Position numbers and translations under genes: made by a program. Below are positions 18,122-30,226 of a DNA stretch of 64,000 bases, piece by piece (position 1 is the first letter of the stretch; each line of letters starts with the position of its first letter). This DNA is from Lysinibacillus sphaericus. GTDB taxonomy: Bacteria > Bacillota > Bacilli > Bacillales_A > Planococcaceae. Where the stretch lies: contig NZ_CP019980.1 in assembly GCF_002982115.1 (NCBI RefSeq), forward strand, positions 876,001 through 940,000, written 5' to 3'. The notes beneath the pieces were generated by a model, which did no database searches, was not told the origin of the DNA, and saw only the letters and a program-made list of their open reading frames with translations.

Positions 18122-19306
18122 ATGTTAAATAAGAAAACAATGAAAGATATTGATGTAAAAGGTAAGCGCGTCTTCGTACGTGTTGATTTTAATGTACCAA
18201 TGGCAGATGGGGTTATCACAGACGAAACGCGTATTCGTGCAGCCATTCCTACGATTGACTATTTAGTCGAACAAGGGGCAAAGGTGATTTTAGCATCTCA
18301 TTTAGGTCGTCCTAAAGGTGAAGTAAAAGAAGATATGCGTTTAACAGCAGTCGGTATTCGCCTAGCTGAAATCATTGGCAAGCCTGTTACTAAATTAGAC
18401 GAGTCCATCGGTCAAAACGTAGAAGCGACTGTCGCGAACATGCAAAACGGCGATATCGTTCTGCTTGAAAATGTACGCTTCCATGCTGGTGAAGAGAAAA
18501 ATGATCCTGCATTAGCGGAACAATTTGCTAAAATTGCGGACGTTTATGTGAACGATGCATTTGGTGCTGCTCACCGTGCACATGCATCAACAGAAGGCAT
18601 TGCTAAGCATGTTCCTGCTGTATCAGGTTTCCTTATGCAAAAGGAATTAGATGTGCTAGGTAAAGCATTATCAAACCCAGAGCGTCCTTTCACAGCCATT
18701 ATTGGTGGCGCAAAAGTGAAAGATAAAATCGGTGTGATTGAGAGCTTACTTGAAAAGGTCGATCATTTAATTATTGGTGGGGGACTATCATTTACCTTCA
18801 TTAAAGCGCAAGGTCATGATATCGGTAAATCTTTATTAGAAGAAGATAAAATTGAACTAGCAAAATCTTTCATTGAAAAAGCACAGGCAAAAGGCGTGCA
18901 GTTACATATGCCAATTGATGCGGTAGTAGCAAATGAATTTTCGAAAGATGCAGAGACAAAAATTGTCGATGTTGAAGCTATTCCTGCTGATTGGATGGGT
19001 CTTGATATTGGACCGAAAACAGCTGCGCATTATGCAGAGGTGATTGAAAAATCGAAGTTAATCATTTGGAATGGACCAATGGGCGTATTTGAAATGCAAC
19101 CATTCGCAAATGGTACGAAAACTGTAGCAGAGGCAATGGCAACAACTGCTGGTTACACGGTAATCGGTGGCGGAGATTCTGCCGCAGCAGTCGAAAAATT
19201 CGAAGTAGCTGATAAGATGGATCACATTTCGACAGGTGGCGGTGCTTCACTTGAGTTAATGGAAGGCAAAGAGCTTCCTGGCATTGTGGCATTAAACGAC
19301 AAATAA
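18122..19306 (+). CDS. pgk: phosphoglycerate kinase
   Basis: A 394-residue monomeric kinase that moves the acyl phosphate of 1,3-bisphosphoglycerate to ADP. Family motifs in order: [12 protein letters not shown] (about 16-27), [47 protein letters not shown] and the C-terminal [14 protein letters not shown] with [14 protein letters not shown]. The start follows AAGGGGG. It is the first gene of pgk-tpiA-gpmI-eno, the standard Bacillales order, after the gapA terminator. Confidence 0.98.
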   Translation: MLNKKTMKDIDVKGKRVFVRVDFNVPMADGVITDETRIRAAIPTIDYLVEQGAKVILASHLGRPKGEVKEDMRLTAVGIRLAEIIGKPVTKLDESIGQNVEATVANMQNGDIVLLENVRFHAGEEKNDPALAEQFAKIADVYVNDAFGAAHRAHASTEGIAKHVPAVSGFLMQKELDVLGKALSNPERPFTAIIGGAKVKDKIGVIESLLEKVDHLIIGGGLSFTFIKAQGHDIGKSLLEEDKIELAKSFIEKAQAKGVQLHMPIDAVVANEFSKDAETKIVDVEAIPADWMGLDIGPKTAAHYAEVIEKSKLIIWNGPMGVFEMQPFANGTKTVAEAMATTAGYTVIGGGDSAAAVEKFEVADKMDHISTGGGASLELMEGKELPGIVALNDK

Positions 19307-19361
19307 TAGCGTTTATCAAAGTAATCTTTTTAGCAAACATAATAGATAGGAGGCATAAACG

Positions 19362-20115
19362 ATGCGTAAACCAATTATTGCAGGTAACTGGAAGATGTAT
19401 AAAACATTTGAAGAGGCAATACAGTTTGTCGAAGCTGTGCAGGATAAACTACCTTCAAATGACAACGTAGATGCAGTTATTTGCGCACCGGCACTATTCC
19501 TACCAACGCTTGTGCAAATTGCTAGTGAATCTGAATTAGCAATTGGCGCACAAACAATGCATTACGAAAATGAAGGGGCGTTTACTGGCGAAATTAGCCC
19601 TGCGCAGCTTGCGAGCGTTGCTGTGGACTATGTCATCTTAGGCCACTCTGAACGACGTGAGTATTATAACGAAACAGATGAAGCTATTAACAAAAAGGTG
19701 GCTGCAGCACTTTCGCATAATATCGTCCCAATTATTTGCTGTGGTGAAACATTACAAGAACGTGAGGCTGGTACGACAGAGCAAAAGGTAGCTGGTCAAA
19801 TTACAGCAGCACTTGCCGGTTTTGCGGCACAGGATGTGGAGCATATGGTACTTGCCTATGAACCTATCTGGGCAATCGGCACAGGTAAAACAGCAACGGC
19901 AGAAGATGCCAACCAAGTATGTGGTGCTATTCGCGCAGTTGTTGAAAAATTATACGATACCGCAACAGCACAGGCTGTTCGTATTCAATACGGTGGTAGC
20001 GTAAAGCCTGATAATATTGAAGAATTGTTATCAAAAGAGCATATCGATGGTGCGTTAGTCGGTGGTGCGAGCTTACAACCCGAATCATATTTAAAATTAT
20101 TGGAGGCGGCAGCAA

Positions 20116-20123
<8 letters not shown>
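19362..20123 (+). CDS. tpiA: triosephosphate isomerase
   Basis: A 253-residue TIM-barrel isomerase interconverting dihydroxyacetone phosphate and glyceraldehyde-3-phosphate. Active-site residues are visible: Asn9 and Lys11 (GNWKM), His in ILGHSERR and Glu in [11 protein letters not shown], and the phosphate loop YGGSVKPDN. The start has AGGAGG upstream. The last 8 bp overlap the start of gpmI, so translation is coupled. Confidence 0.98.
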
Positions 20124-22952
<2,829 letters not shown>

Positions 22953-22984
22953 GGTGAATCGCTAGTACTAGCTGTTCCTTTTTG

Positions 22985-23031
22985 AAAATTGCCTCGAAAG
23001 CATGAATGTGCTTTTAGAGGCAATTTTTTTA
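22985..23031 (+). terminator. rho-independent terminator after eno
   Basis: AAAATTGCCTC (22985-22995) pairs perfectly with GAGGCAATTTT (23017-23027), with a second inner stem AAAGCA/TGCTTT, followed by T7. Confidence 0.92.
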
Positions 23032-23042
23032 GGCGAGTGCTA

Positions 23043-23065
23043 AAATTGTGTGAGTGCCTGGCACT
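23043..23065 (+). repeat. dispersed repeat, copy 4 (plus orientation)
   Basis: AAATTGTGTGAGTGCCTGGCACT. The end is a perfect palindrome AGTGCC-TG-GCACT. It lies 35 bp upstream of another copy in the same orientation. Confidence 0.7.
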
Positions 23066-23100
23066 GACGTGCGACATAGAGATTTTTTAGTATTATAAAA

Positions 23101-23127
23101 TTCTGAATTGTTTCGGTGCCTGTCACC
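23101..23127 (+). repeat. dispersed repeat, copy 5 (plus orientation)
   Basis: TTCTGAATTGTTTC followed by GGTGCCTGTCACC, ending 14 bp before the secG promoter. It matches copies 1, 2 and 3 over 20 or more bases. Confidence 0.75.
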
Positions 23128-23140
23128 CTATATTCTGTGT

Positions 23141-23169
23141 TTGTCATGAGAACCTTTATTTGTTATAAT
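23141..23169 (+). promoter_or_regulatory. sigma-A promoter of secG
   Basis: TTGTCA (23141-23146) and perfect TATAAT (23164-23169) with a 17-bp spacer, 41 bp before the secG ATG. Confidence 0.8.
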
Positions 23170-23210
23170 ATAGTATGTTGTGATGTTTCAAAGTTCGGGA
23201 GGTGCAGTGT

Positions 23211-23438
23211 ATGCATACAGCAGTATTAGTAGCTTTAATTATCGTATCATTAGCATTGATTGTCGTAGTCTTATTACAATCTAGTAAAAGTGCAGGCTTG
23301 TCAGGTGCCATCTCGGGTGGAGCTGAACAACTATTCGGCAAGCAAAAAGCACGTGGTATGGATTTAATTCTTCACCGTACAACAATTGTATTATCCATTT
23401 TATTCTTTATTTTAGCAGTTGCGATTGCAAAACTATAA
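23211..23438 (+). CDS. secG: preprotein translocase subunit SecG
   Basis: A 75-residue membrane subunit of the SecYEG channel. Two hydrophobic helices (about 3-23 and 53-72) flank the conserved loop [23 protein letters not shown]. The ATG at 23211 is preferred over an in-frame GTG at 23202 because GGGAGG (23197-23202) gives 8-nt spacing to the ATG. It is followed by its own terminator and by the est-rnr-smpB genes, the usual Bacillales order. Confidence 0.95.
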   Translation: MHTAVLVALIIVSLALIVVVLLQSSKSAGLSGAISGGAEQLFGKQKARGMDLILHRTTIVLSILFFILAVAIAKL

Positions 23439-23453
23439 TAGTTGAAGATATGC

Positions 23454-23485
23454 CGCCTAACCTCGAATGGTTGGGCGTTTTCTTT
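23454..23485 (+). terminator. terminator after secG
   Basis: CGCCTAACC (23454-23462) pairs with GGTTGGGCG (23469-23477, one G-U pair), followed by TTTTCTTTT. Confidence 0.75.
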
Positions 23486-23642
23486 TATCTTTTAGTTCAA
23501 AGCGTAATGTTGATATTATGTACATAGTTAAACGAAGATAAATAGGTATGAATTATACTAAATATGCACTAAAATAAGCCAATGTATCATGGATATGGCT
23601 ATAATAGAGAGTATATGTTTTACAGTGAAGGAGAACTTGCGA

Positions 23643-24389
23643 ATGAATAAATCATTATCACAGCCATTTTTCTTTCAAGCAGGCCCTCGTGCTGTGTTAT
23701 TATTACACGGCTTTACAGGTAGCTCGGCAGATGTGCGTATGCTTGGTAGATTTTTAGAGAAAAAAGGGTATACTACATTAGCGCCGCATTATAAAGGCCA
23801 CGGTGTGCAACCTGAAGAACTCATTACAACAGGTCCAGCCGATTGGTGGCAAGATGTCAAAGCGGCCTACCAACAATTACAAGATGCTGGCTATCAAGAA
23901 ATTGCGGTGGCAGGCTTATCACTTGGCGGTGTGATGGCTTTAAATGTAGCGCTCAACAATCCTGTACAAGGTATTGTGACAATGTGTGCACCAATGACCA
24001 TGCGAACAACAGACGTAATGTTCGAAGGCGTCTTAAAATATGCAAAAGACTATAAAAAATTTGAAGGTAAAACTGAAGCGGAAATTGATGCAGAAGTGGC
24101 GTTAATTGCTGACAAAGGGATGCCATCATTACAAGAACTTCGTGAGTTTATTGCGCAGACTCGAAAAGAAATTGATATGATTTATGCCCCTATATTTGTC
24201 GTACAAGCGACAAATGATGAGGTTATAGAGACAGAATCTGCCAACATTATATATAATCAAACTGAGTCACTAGAAAAGTATATCAAGTGGTATGAAAACT
24301 CAAAACATGTCATTACATTAGATCAAGAAAAAGATCAACTACATGAAGATATTTATCGTTTTTTAGAAGGGCTAAATTGGGCACACTAA
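23643..24389 (+). CDS. carboxylesterase (Est30/YvaK family)
   Basis: A 248-residue alpha/beta hydrolase of the small monoacylglycerol lipase-like esterases. The nucleophile Ser93 is in GLSLGG, with Asp192 (ATNDEVI) and His222 (SKHVI) completing the triad; LLLHGFTGS at 19-27 forms the oxyanion hole. The Geobacillus Est30 enzyme has a triad at nearly the same positions. ATG 23643 has AAGGAG at 9-nt spacing; an earlier ATG at 23589 lacks one. A TATAAT at 23600-23605 may be a promoter element with a weak -35. Position between secG and rnr matches B. subtilis yvaK. Confidence 0.93.
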   Translation: MNKSLSQPFFFQAGPRAVLLLHGFTGSSADVRMLGRFLEKKGYTTLAPHYKGHGVQPEELITTGPADWWQDVKAAYQQLQDAGYQEIAVAGLSLGGVMALNVALNNPVQGIVTMCAPMTMRTTDVMFEGVLKYAKDYKKFEGKTEAEIDAEVALIADKGMPSLQELREFIAQTRKEIDMIYAPIFVVQATNDEVIETESANIIYNQTESLEKYIKWYENSKHVITLDQEKDQLHEDIYRFLEGLNWAH

Positions 24390-24426
24390 AAATGAATAAG
24401 GTTTTTTATATGAGGGAGGGAATAGT

Positions 24427-26874
24427 ATGACAGACAAAAAAGATTCACTACAAAGTCGTTTACTCGATTTTTTCGGTGAAGAAGAATATAAACCGTTAAC
24501 CGTTGGAGAAATCGAAGACGAATTCGGGTTTGAAGATGCAGAAGAATTTAAGGAGCTTGTCAAAACGCTTGTGCGAATGGAAGGGCAGGGCTTAGTTGTT
24601 CGCTCACGCTCCAATCGCTATGGCTTACCGGAGCGCATGAATTTACTCCGTGGTAAATTTATCGGTCATGCAAAAGGATTTGGCTTTGTGACACCAGATA
24701 TTGAAGGGATGGATGATGTATTCATTCCACCGCACGAAGTAAATGGTGCCATCAATGGCGACACGGTCCTAATTCGCGTATTAAAGGAATCCTTTGGCGA
24801 TCGCCGTGAAGGCACTGTGACAAAGGTTGTGGAACGCGGACAAACAACATTTGTAGGCACATTCCAAGCAAATAGAGGATTTGGCTTCGTCGTATTGGAC
24901 GATAAAAAACTACCAATGGACATCTTTATCGCAAAAGGCGATACATTAGGTGCGGTTGATGGTCACAAAGTTGTCGTGGAAATTGCCACATGGCCAGAAG
25001 ATTTAAAATCAGCAACAGGCTATATTACAAAAATTTTAGGGCATAAAAATGACCCAGGTGTCGATATTTTATCGATTCTGTATAAACATGACATTCCACC
25101 AGAGTTTCCAGAAGAAGTCATCGCTGCTGCACAACGTGTGCCAGATGAAATTTCACCAGCCGATTTAGAAGGTCGTCGTGATTTACGCCATGAAACCATC
25201 GTTACTATCGATGGTGCAGATGCCAAAGATTTAGATGATGCGGTAACAGTGACAAAAAATGTAGACGGTACTTACAAGCTTGGCGTACATATTGCAGATG
25301 TCAGCTACTATGTAACACAAGGCTCTGTAATTGATATTGAAGCATATGACCGAGCGACAAGTGTCTATTTAACAGACCGCGTTATCCCAATGATTCCACA
25401 TCGACTGTCAAATGGTATTTGTTCATTAAATCCACAAGTAGACCGACTAACGCTATCATGTGAAATGATTATTGATGGCAATGGGAATGTGATTGCACAT
25501 GAAATTTTCCAAAGTGTTATTAAAACGACAGAGCGTATGACGTACAAAGATGTTTATAAAATTCTAGAAGAACAAGATGAAGCGCTAATTGCTCGCTATG
25601 AGTCGCTTGTACCGATGTTTAAAAACATGGCAGAGCTATCGAAAATTTTACGTCGCAAACGTGAGTTACGTGGTGCTATTGACTTTGACTTTAAAGAGTC
25701 GAAAGTAATCGTCGATGAAGATGGCTGGCCAGTCGATATTGAACTGCGTGAACGCACTGTAGCAGAGAAGTTAATTGAAGATTTCATGCTTGCTGCCAAC
25801 GAAACAGTAGCAGAACATTTCCACTGGATGAATGTACCGTTCCTATACCGTATTCACGAAGATCCAAAGCCAGAAAAACTACAACGCTTCTTTGAATTCG
25901 TCACGAACTTCGGTATTTTAATTAAAGGTACAGGCAATACGGTGCATCCAAAAGCATTGCAAGATGTGTTAACAGCCATTGAAGGCATGCCAGAGGAGCC
26001 AGTTATTTCGACGATGTTACTACGCTCTATGCAACAAGCGAAGTACTATCCAGAAAGCATTGGTCACTTCGGTTTATCGACAGATTTCTATACCCATTTC
26101 ACATCACCAATTCGTCGTTACCCTGACTTAGTTGTCCACCGTTTAATTCGCACGTACTTAATTAATAAAGATACGTCGAAAGAAACGCTTGCACAGTGGT
26201 CAATGGCAATGGATGAAATTGCCGACCATACATCTGAACGTGAACGTCGTGCAGTTGATGCAGAACGCGATACAGATTCGCTGAAAAAAGCACAATATAT
26301 GTCTGATAAAATCGGGGAAGAATTTGAAGGTATTGTTTCATCTGTTACGAACTTCGGTATCTTTATCGAGCTACCAAACACGATTGAAGGACTTGTGCAT
26401 ATTAGCAATATGACCGACGATTATTATCGCTTCGATGATCGCCAAATGATGATGATTGGGGAACGTACAAACCGCCAATTCCGCATCGGTGATGAAGTCA
26501 AAGTACGAGTTGCAAACGTCATTATCGAGGAGTCATCAATTGACTTTGAAATCGTAGGAATGGTAACTTCTTATGGAAGAACAAGAAAAGCCACACCTAC
26601 TGTTATTCATGCACGCAAAAACTATAGTGACAACAAAGACGGACGCAGCAGCCGTAGCAATCGTTCAGGCGGTGGCAGAGGTCGCCGTGACGAGGAAAAA
26701 CCAAGCCATGGCGACTCTTCAAAACGCAGAGAACGCGGTGACAGTGATCGCGATCCACGTGGCCGACGCAAAGACAGCTCAAGCCCTGGCCCGAAAAAAG
26801 GCGTAAAACAAAAACAAAAGTTTTACGAAGGCATCGCTAAAAAAGGCAAAAAGAAAAAAACAAAACGTAAATAA
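24427..26874 (+). CDS. rnr: ribonuclease R
   Basis: An 815-residue 3'-5' exoribonuclease that degrades structured RNA and is linked to trans-translation. Order: N-terminal winged helix (about 5-70), two cold-shock domains (about 75-225), RNB catalytic domain with the Asp cluster in [12 protein letters not shown] (262-273), S1 domain (about 625-710) and a tail of about 90 residues very rich in Arg, Lys, Ser and Gly. A strong ribosome site precedes the ATG. It lies directly before smpB and near ssrA, whose products it works with in disposing of faulty mRNAs. Confidence 0.97.
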   Translation: MTDKKDSLQSRLLDFFGEEEYKPLTVGEIEDEFGFEDAEEFKELVKTLVRMEGQGLVVRSRSNRYGLPERMNLLRGKFIGHAKGFGFVTPDIEGMDDVFIPPHEVNGAINGDTVLIRVLKESFGDRREGTVTKVVERGQTTFVGTFQANRGFGFVVLDDKKLPMDIFIAKGDTLGAVDGHKVVVEIATWPEDLKSATGYITKILGHKNDPGVDILSILYKHDIPPEFPEEVIAAAQRVPDEISPADLEGRRDLRHETIVTIDGADAKDLDDAVTVTKNVDGTYKLGVHIADVSYYVTQGSVIDIEAYDRATSVYLTDRVIPMIPHRLSNGICSLNPQVDRLTLSCEMIIDGNGNVIAHEIFQSVIKTTERMTYKDVYKILEEQDEALIARYESLVPMFKNMAELSKILRRKRELRGAIDFDFKESKVIVDEDGWPVDIELRERTVAEKLIEDFMLAANETVAEHFHWMNVPFLYRIHEDPKPEKLQRFFEFVTNFGILIKGTGNTVHPKALQDVLTAIEGMPEEPVISTMLLRSMQQAKYYPESIGHFGLSTDFYTHFTSPIRRYPDLVVHRLIRTYLINKDTSKETLAQWSMAMDEIADHTSERERRAVDAERDTDSLKKAQYMSDKIGEEFEGIVSSVTNFGIFIELPNTIEGLVHISNMTDDYYRFDDRQMMMIGERTNRQFRIGDEVKVRVANVIIEESSIDFEIVGMVTSYGRTRKATPTVIHARKNYSDNKDGRSSRSNRSGGGRGRRDEEKPSHGDSSKRRERGDSDRDPRGRRKDSSSPGPKKGVKQKQKFYEGIAKKGKKKKTKRK

Positions 26875-26935
26875 TGAAAAAATCCAGCGTGAGCAGGCTA
26901 AGTCCTGCTCAACCTTTGAATAGAGGGTGAACTAA

Positions 26936-27403
26936 ATGGCAAAAGGTACTGGGAAAGTATTAGCACAAAATAAAAAAGCGGGACATGACTACTTTATTGA
27001 AGACACAATTGAAGCGGGCATGGTACTAACAGGCACAGAAATTAAAGCTATTCGTGCAGGCAAAGTCCAATTGCGCGACTCGTACGTTCGAATTACAAAC
27101 GGCGAAGCATGGATTAGCAATATGCACGTTAGCCCATTCGACCAAGGGAACCGTTTCAACCATGATCCATTACGCGCCCGTAAATTGCTCCTGCATAAAA
27201 AGCAAATCGGCGAACTAGTCGGCGCAGTCAAACGCGACGGTTACACCATTATCCCTTTAAAAATGTACATTAAAGACGGCTACGCCAAACTACTAATCGG
27301 CGTCGGCAAAGGGAAAAAAGACTACGACAAACGCGACGACATGCGCAAAAAAGAAGCAAAACGTGAAATGGAACGCACCTTCAAAGCAAAAAATCAATAC
27401 TAG
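26936..27403 (+). CDS. smpB: SsrA-binding protein SmpB
   Basis: A 155-residue OB-fold protein that binds tmRNA and delivers it to stalled ribosomes. Conserved stretches: [18 protein letters not shown] [48 protein letters not shown] and the basic C-terminal tail that enters the mRNA channel ([11 protein letters not shown]). It follows rnr after a 60-bp gap with a small hairpin (GAGCAGG/CCTGCTC) and lies 2.4 kb before ssrA, separated by the sigma/anti-sigma pair. Confidence 0.97.
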   Translation: MAKGTGKVLAQNKKAGHDYFIEDTIEAGMVLTGTEIKAIRAGKVQLRDSYVRITNGEAWISNMHVSPFDQGNRFNHDPLRARKLLLHKKQIGELVGAVKRDGYTIIPLKMYIKDGYAKLLIGVGKGKKDYDKRDDMRKKEAKREMERTFKAKNQY

Positions 27404-27418
27404 TAGATTACGAGGAAG

Positions 27419-27447
27419 GCTCACCACTTGTTGTGGTGAGCTTTTTT
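27419..27447 (+). terminator. rho-independent terminator after smpB
   Basis: GCTCACCAC (27419-27427) pairs perfectly with GTGGTGAGC (27433-27441), loop TTGTT, then six T. Confidence 0.93.
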
Positions 27448-27483
27448 CAATGATGTTTGCAGGTATTTGAGAGGGTGAGGAGG

Positions 27484-27588
27484 TTTACCCGCGAAACGAG
27501 GGGAAATACCCGCGAAGAGAGGAGGTTTATCCGCGGAATAAAGAGAAATACCCGCGAAGTAAGATGATTTACCCGCGGAACAAAAGAA
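27484..27588 (+). repeat. tandem array, five units of exactly 21 bp
   Basis: Cores reading ACCCGCGAA or AYCCGCGGAA start at 27487, 27508, 27529, 27550 and 27571, a strict 21-bp period. Units begin alternately with TTT and AAT, so a 42-bp higher-order unit is visible. One frame is open through the array and gives a seven-codon repeat with YPR in each unit (for example VYPRNEGKYPRREE), but it has no start codon before the array. It lies between the smpB terminator and the sigma factor gene. Confidence 0.85.
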
Positions 27589-27672
27589 TATCACCTAAAG
27601 AACAAAAAATTTTCCATTTACTTGAGATTTTTTAAACGTTTTTACGTTGTTAAAGTAAGGAGGTGGGGTCTC

Positions 27673-28212
27673 ATGGATATGCAGCTGATACAAAAAATCA
27701 TTGCCGGGGATCAACAAGCTTTTCGCATCATTGTTGACACATATAAGCAGCCACTTGTCAGCTATTTAACATATCAAACGAACGACGAGGAATTGGCGAA
27801 AGATATTGCACAAGAATCATTTATCAAATGCTATGAAAACTTACTTCATTTTAAAGGTGGCTCTTTTAAGGCTTGGCTTTTTCGTATCGCGATTAATCAA
27901 CTGATTGATTTTAAAAGAAAGCATAAGGAAGATGCAACACCACTTGAGGAAACGCCCTCATTAGAAACACCTGAAGTATTAATAATCAAAAAAGAACAGA
28001 ACGCGTTACTTCAGCAATGGCTTGCAACATTGGAACACAAAACGCACCAAGTTTTCGTCCTAAAGTATGCTAGTAATTGCTCTTATGAAGAAATCGCTGA
28101 GACACTTAATATTCCAATATCCGAAGTACGAAACCGACTGCATAGAACAAAGAAACGGCTAAGAAACGCTATGTTGAAGGGAGAGATTAATAATGAACTG
28201 CTTATCAACTGA
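27673..28212 (+). CDS. ECF-type RNA polymerase sigma factor
   Basis: A 179-residue group 4 sigma factor. Region 2 (about 8-80) includes DEELAKDIAQESFIKCYENL and FKAWLFRIAINQLIDFKRK; region 4 (about 115-170) ends in CSYEEIAETLNIPISEVRNRLHRTKKRLR. It would direct RNA polymerase to stress or envelope promoters once freed from its anti-sigma factor. ATG 27673 has GGAGG at good spacing. Its last 20 bp overlap the anti-sigma gene. I see no clear autoregulatory ECF promoter (AAC/CGTC type) upstream, so the regulon cannot be predicted. Confidence 0.92.
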   Translation: MDMQLIQKIIAGDQQAFRIIVDTYKQPLVSYLTYQTNDEELAKDIAQESFIKCYENLLHFKGGSFKAWLFRIAINQLIDFKRKHKEDATPLEETPSLETPEVLIIKKEQNALLQQWLATLEHKTHQVFVLKYASNCSYEEIAETLNIPISEVRNRLHRTKKRLRNAMLKGEINNELLIN

Positions 28213-29557
28213 AGAAATGCACGATTTTATAGATGGACGAATAGAAGATAACAAAATGATGCAAATGGACAAGCATATTCAATCATGCGCAACCTGCTCT
28301 GCATTACTGGATGAACAACTTGAAACAGAACAGCTAATAAGCTACCTGTTTCCTCTGGTACATGTTGACGATTCATTTACAAATCAAGTGATGAATCAAT
28401 TACCAAAGAAAAATACTTCACTTACAAAAAAGCGAGACTGGCGAGCAACTTTTGTAGCAGTCGCATTCGTCACAGCGGCATTATTATTTCTAGTATTCTC
28501 GACTATGCAGCAGGAGCCAACAACTAGTTCTACACCCATTACGATAAAAGTAAAAGACGTTAAGCTCACAGACGCTTACATTACAGTGACTCTAGCTACA
28601 TCTGGCTACAATGGTGATGAAAATTTCTTCAATGAAGCAACCGTGGGAGATGTAGCACTCGTACTACCAAACGGGAAAAGTGAAATTGCTAGTTATTCTG
28701 CAGAGCAATCAATGAATGAAATTAAATTTGAGTTCCCCTTATTTAATGTGACACATGATGAATTTAAACTTCTTTTTAACTATCAACACATTTATGATGT
28801 AGATGGTCAGTGGACGTTTGAAGTACCGATTGATCGCAAGGAATTGTTAGCTCAAACAGAGACTGTCACGCTACGTTCCACGTTTGAAAAAGACGGCGTT
28901 GATGTAAACTTTATCCGTGCGCAACATGGACCACAAAACTCTCTCTTCAAATTTGAAACAAAATTTACGGAGGACATGGCAACATTTGTAGAGCAACAAG
29001 TAGAAAAGTTTACAGCTGATTTACCGCTAGCAGAAAAAGAAGCTTATGCAGGCTATAATGCACAAATATTATATGACGTTATTGACGCTGATGGACAAAA
29101 ATTACAACGCTCGATGCCTGAAGATAACGTCAATATTCAAAATGATCGTTACGCTCATACGGAAACAATTAGTGCCTATCCAAGTGTAAAAGAAGGCGGC
29201 TATATAGCTGTTACTGGTGCCAAGCTTGAGTTGCCGACGAATGTCCGACATCCGCTAACTTTGGACCAATTACCGTACTCCTTTACTTATAAAGATACAG
29301 TATATGAAGTAAAGCTCTTACCCAACCAACGTCTTGAAATTTCCTCAGACGCAAAGGCTACGACGATTAACGACTGGCATATTACAGTGAACAATAAAAC
29401 AGCATGGGATACAGCCCGTGTTCGAAAAGATAAAGAAAAACAGTATACAACAATCACATTCGATAAGGGGATTCAATTAGATTCGTTTATCCTTTACGGT
29501 CAAACAGAATTACAATATGTTTACTTTGATGAACCAATTCGTGTGGATATACGATAA
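28193..29557 (+). CDS. membrane anti-sigma factor with zinc-finger domain
   Basis: A 454-residue single-pass protein. The cytoplasmic N-terminus has a ZAS-type zinc-binding motif (HIQSCATC, about residues 28-35) that should bind the sigma factor encoded just upstream. A transmembrane helix lies near residues 87-105, and about 350 residues are extracytoplasmic, resembling the DUF4179/DUF5643 sensor domains of Bacillales anti-sigma factors. Gene overlap (28193-28212) indicates coupling. The large external part suggests signal sensing by regulated proteolysis or conformational change; the signal is unknown. Confidence 0.88.
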   Translation: MNCLSTEEMHDFIDGRIEDNKMMQMDKHIQSCATCSALLDEQLETEQLISYLFPLVHVDDSFTNQVMNQLPKKNTSLTKKRDWRATFVAVAFVTAALLFLVFSTMQQEPTTSSTPITIKVKDVKLTDAYITVTLATSGYNGDENFFNEATVGDVALVLPNGKSEIASYSAEQSMNEIKFEFPLFNVTHDEFKLLFNYQHIYDVDGQWTFEVPIDRKELLAQTETVTLRSTFEKDGVDVNFIRAQHGPQNSLFKFETKFTEDMATFVEQQVEKFTADLPLAEKEAYAGYNAQILYDVIDADGQKLQRSMPEDNVNIQNDRYAHTETISAYPSVKEGGYIAVTGAKLELPTNVRHPLTLDQLPYSFTYKDTVYEVKLLPNQRLEISSDAKATTINDWHITVNNKTAWDTARVRKDKEKQYTTITFDKGIQLDSFILYGQTELQYVYFDEPIRVDIR

Positions 29558-29561
29558 TCTA

Positions 29562-29602
29562 AAAACACCTTTTGATTAATAATTTTCAAAAGGTGTTTTT
29601 CA
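29562..29602 (+). terminator. rho-independent terminator after the anti-sigma gene
   Basis: AAAAACACCTTTTGA and TCAAAAGGTGTTTTT form a 15-bp stem with an 11-nt loop, 4 bp after the stop. Confidence 0.92.
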
Positions 29603-29662
29603 TTTGCTATACTTTTTGGGCGTTGAAAGGGGACCTATCAAACTGTAAATAAGGCACTATAC

Positions 29663-29691
29663 TTGAAGTACAGCTTGGTTTGTTTTATAAT
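29663..29691 (+). promoter_or_regulatory. sigma-A promoter of ssrA
   Basis: TTGAAG (29663-29668) and perfect TATAAT (29686-29691) with 17-bp spacing, about 105 bp before the mature 5' end of tmRNA. Confidence 0.75.
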
Positions 29692-29801
29692 ATGTATTGT
29701 TAATGCCAGATGTATTGAAGCGTAGTACTACTCTTCAACCGTACTAGAAGCAATTCTAGCTCTTTGTTTGATCGACGCCACGTGCCTCGCATCATATTCA
29801 A

Positions 29802-30154
29802 GGGGACGTTACGGATTCGACAGGGATGGTTCAAGCTTTGGTCGCGCGTCGGAGGTCTCGGCTCCGTCATCAACGGAAGTTATATAATAACTGGCAAACA
29901 ACAAAACTTAGCTTTCGCAGCGTAAGCTCGTAAGCGCTCTGCCTCTCTATCGCCCATGTAGAGTACGTAGGGCCCAACTTTAGTGGGATACGGTCGATGG
30001 TGCCACCTGAGTCACCGGCAAGAGATTTCCAGGTTAGCGTACAGGACGCCTGTTTGTCGGCATAATGCTACGCGAAACGCAAATGGACAAACTACACGCG
30101 TAGAAGCTGAAGTATTGGAGTCTTTGGACGCGGGTTCGACTCCCGCCGTCTCCA
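29802..30154 (+). ncRNA. ssrA: transfer-messenger RNA (tmRNA)
   Basis: The 5' end GGGGACGTTACGGATTCGAC and the 3' end GGTTCGACTCCCGCCGTCTCCA form the tRNA-like domain: GGGGACG pairs with CGTCTCC (30147-30153), with A30154 as discriminator. The tag frame runs from GGC at 29893 to TAA at 29923-29925 and encodes GKQQNLAFAA, so with the charged Ala the tag is AGKQQNLAFAA. tmRNA rescues stalled ribosomes together with SmpB and marks the product for ClpXP-type proteolysis. The bases after the discriminator are TTA, not CCA, so the CCA end is not encoded on this side of the prophage junction and must be added after transcription. Confidence 0.95.
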
Positions 30155-30157
30155 TTA
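30128..30157 (+). other. attL of the ssrA-integrated prophage
   Basis: The 3' end of ssrA is a common attachment site for tyrosine integrases, and here the integrase gene begins to be read 70 bp beyond it, pointing back towards it. The crossover core should be part of the T-arm/acceptor sequence ending at 30154. Exact limits cannot be set because attR lies outside the window. Confidence 0.75.
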
Positions 30158-30226
30158 AGTAGCTCAAACCATAGTAATGACAAGGCTTTAAAAAAGTGTG
30201 GTAACAATTGTGGTAACAATTCACTT

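Noticed and set aside
27484..27588. CRISPR array
   Set aside because: The 21-bp units are contiguous with no unique spacers of normal length and no cas genes are in the window.
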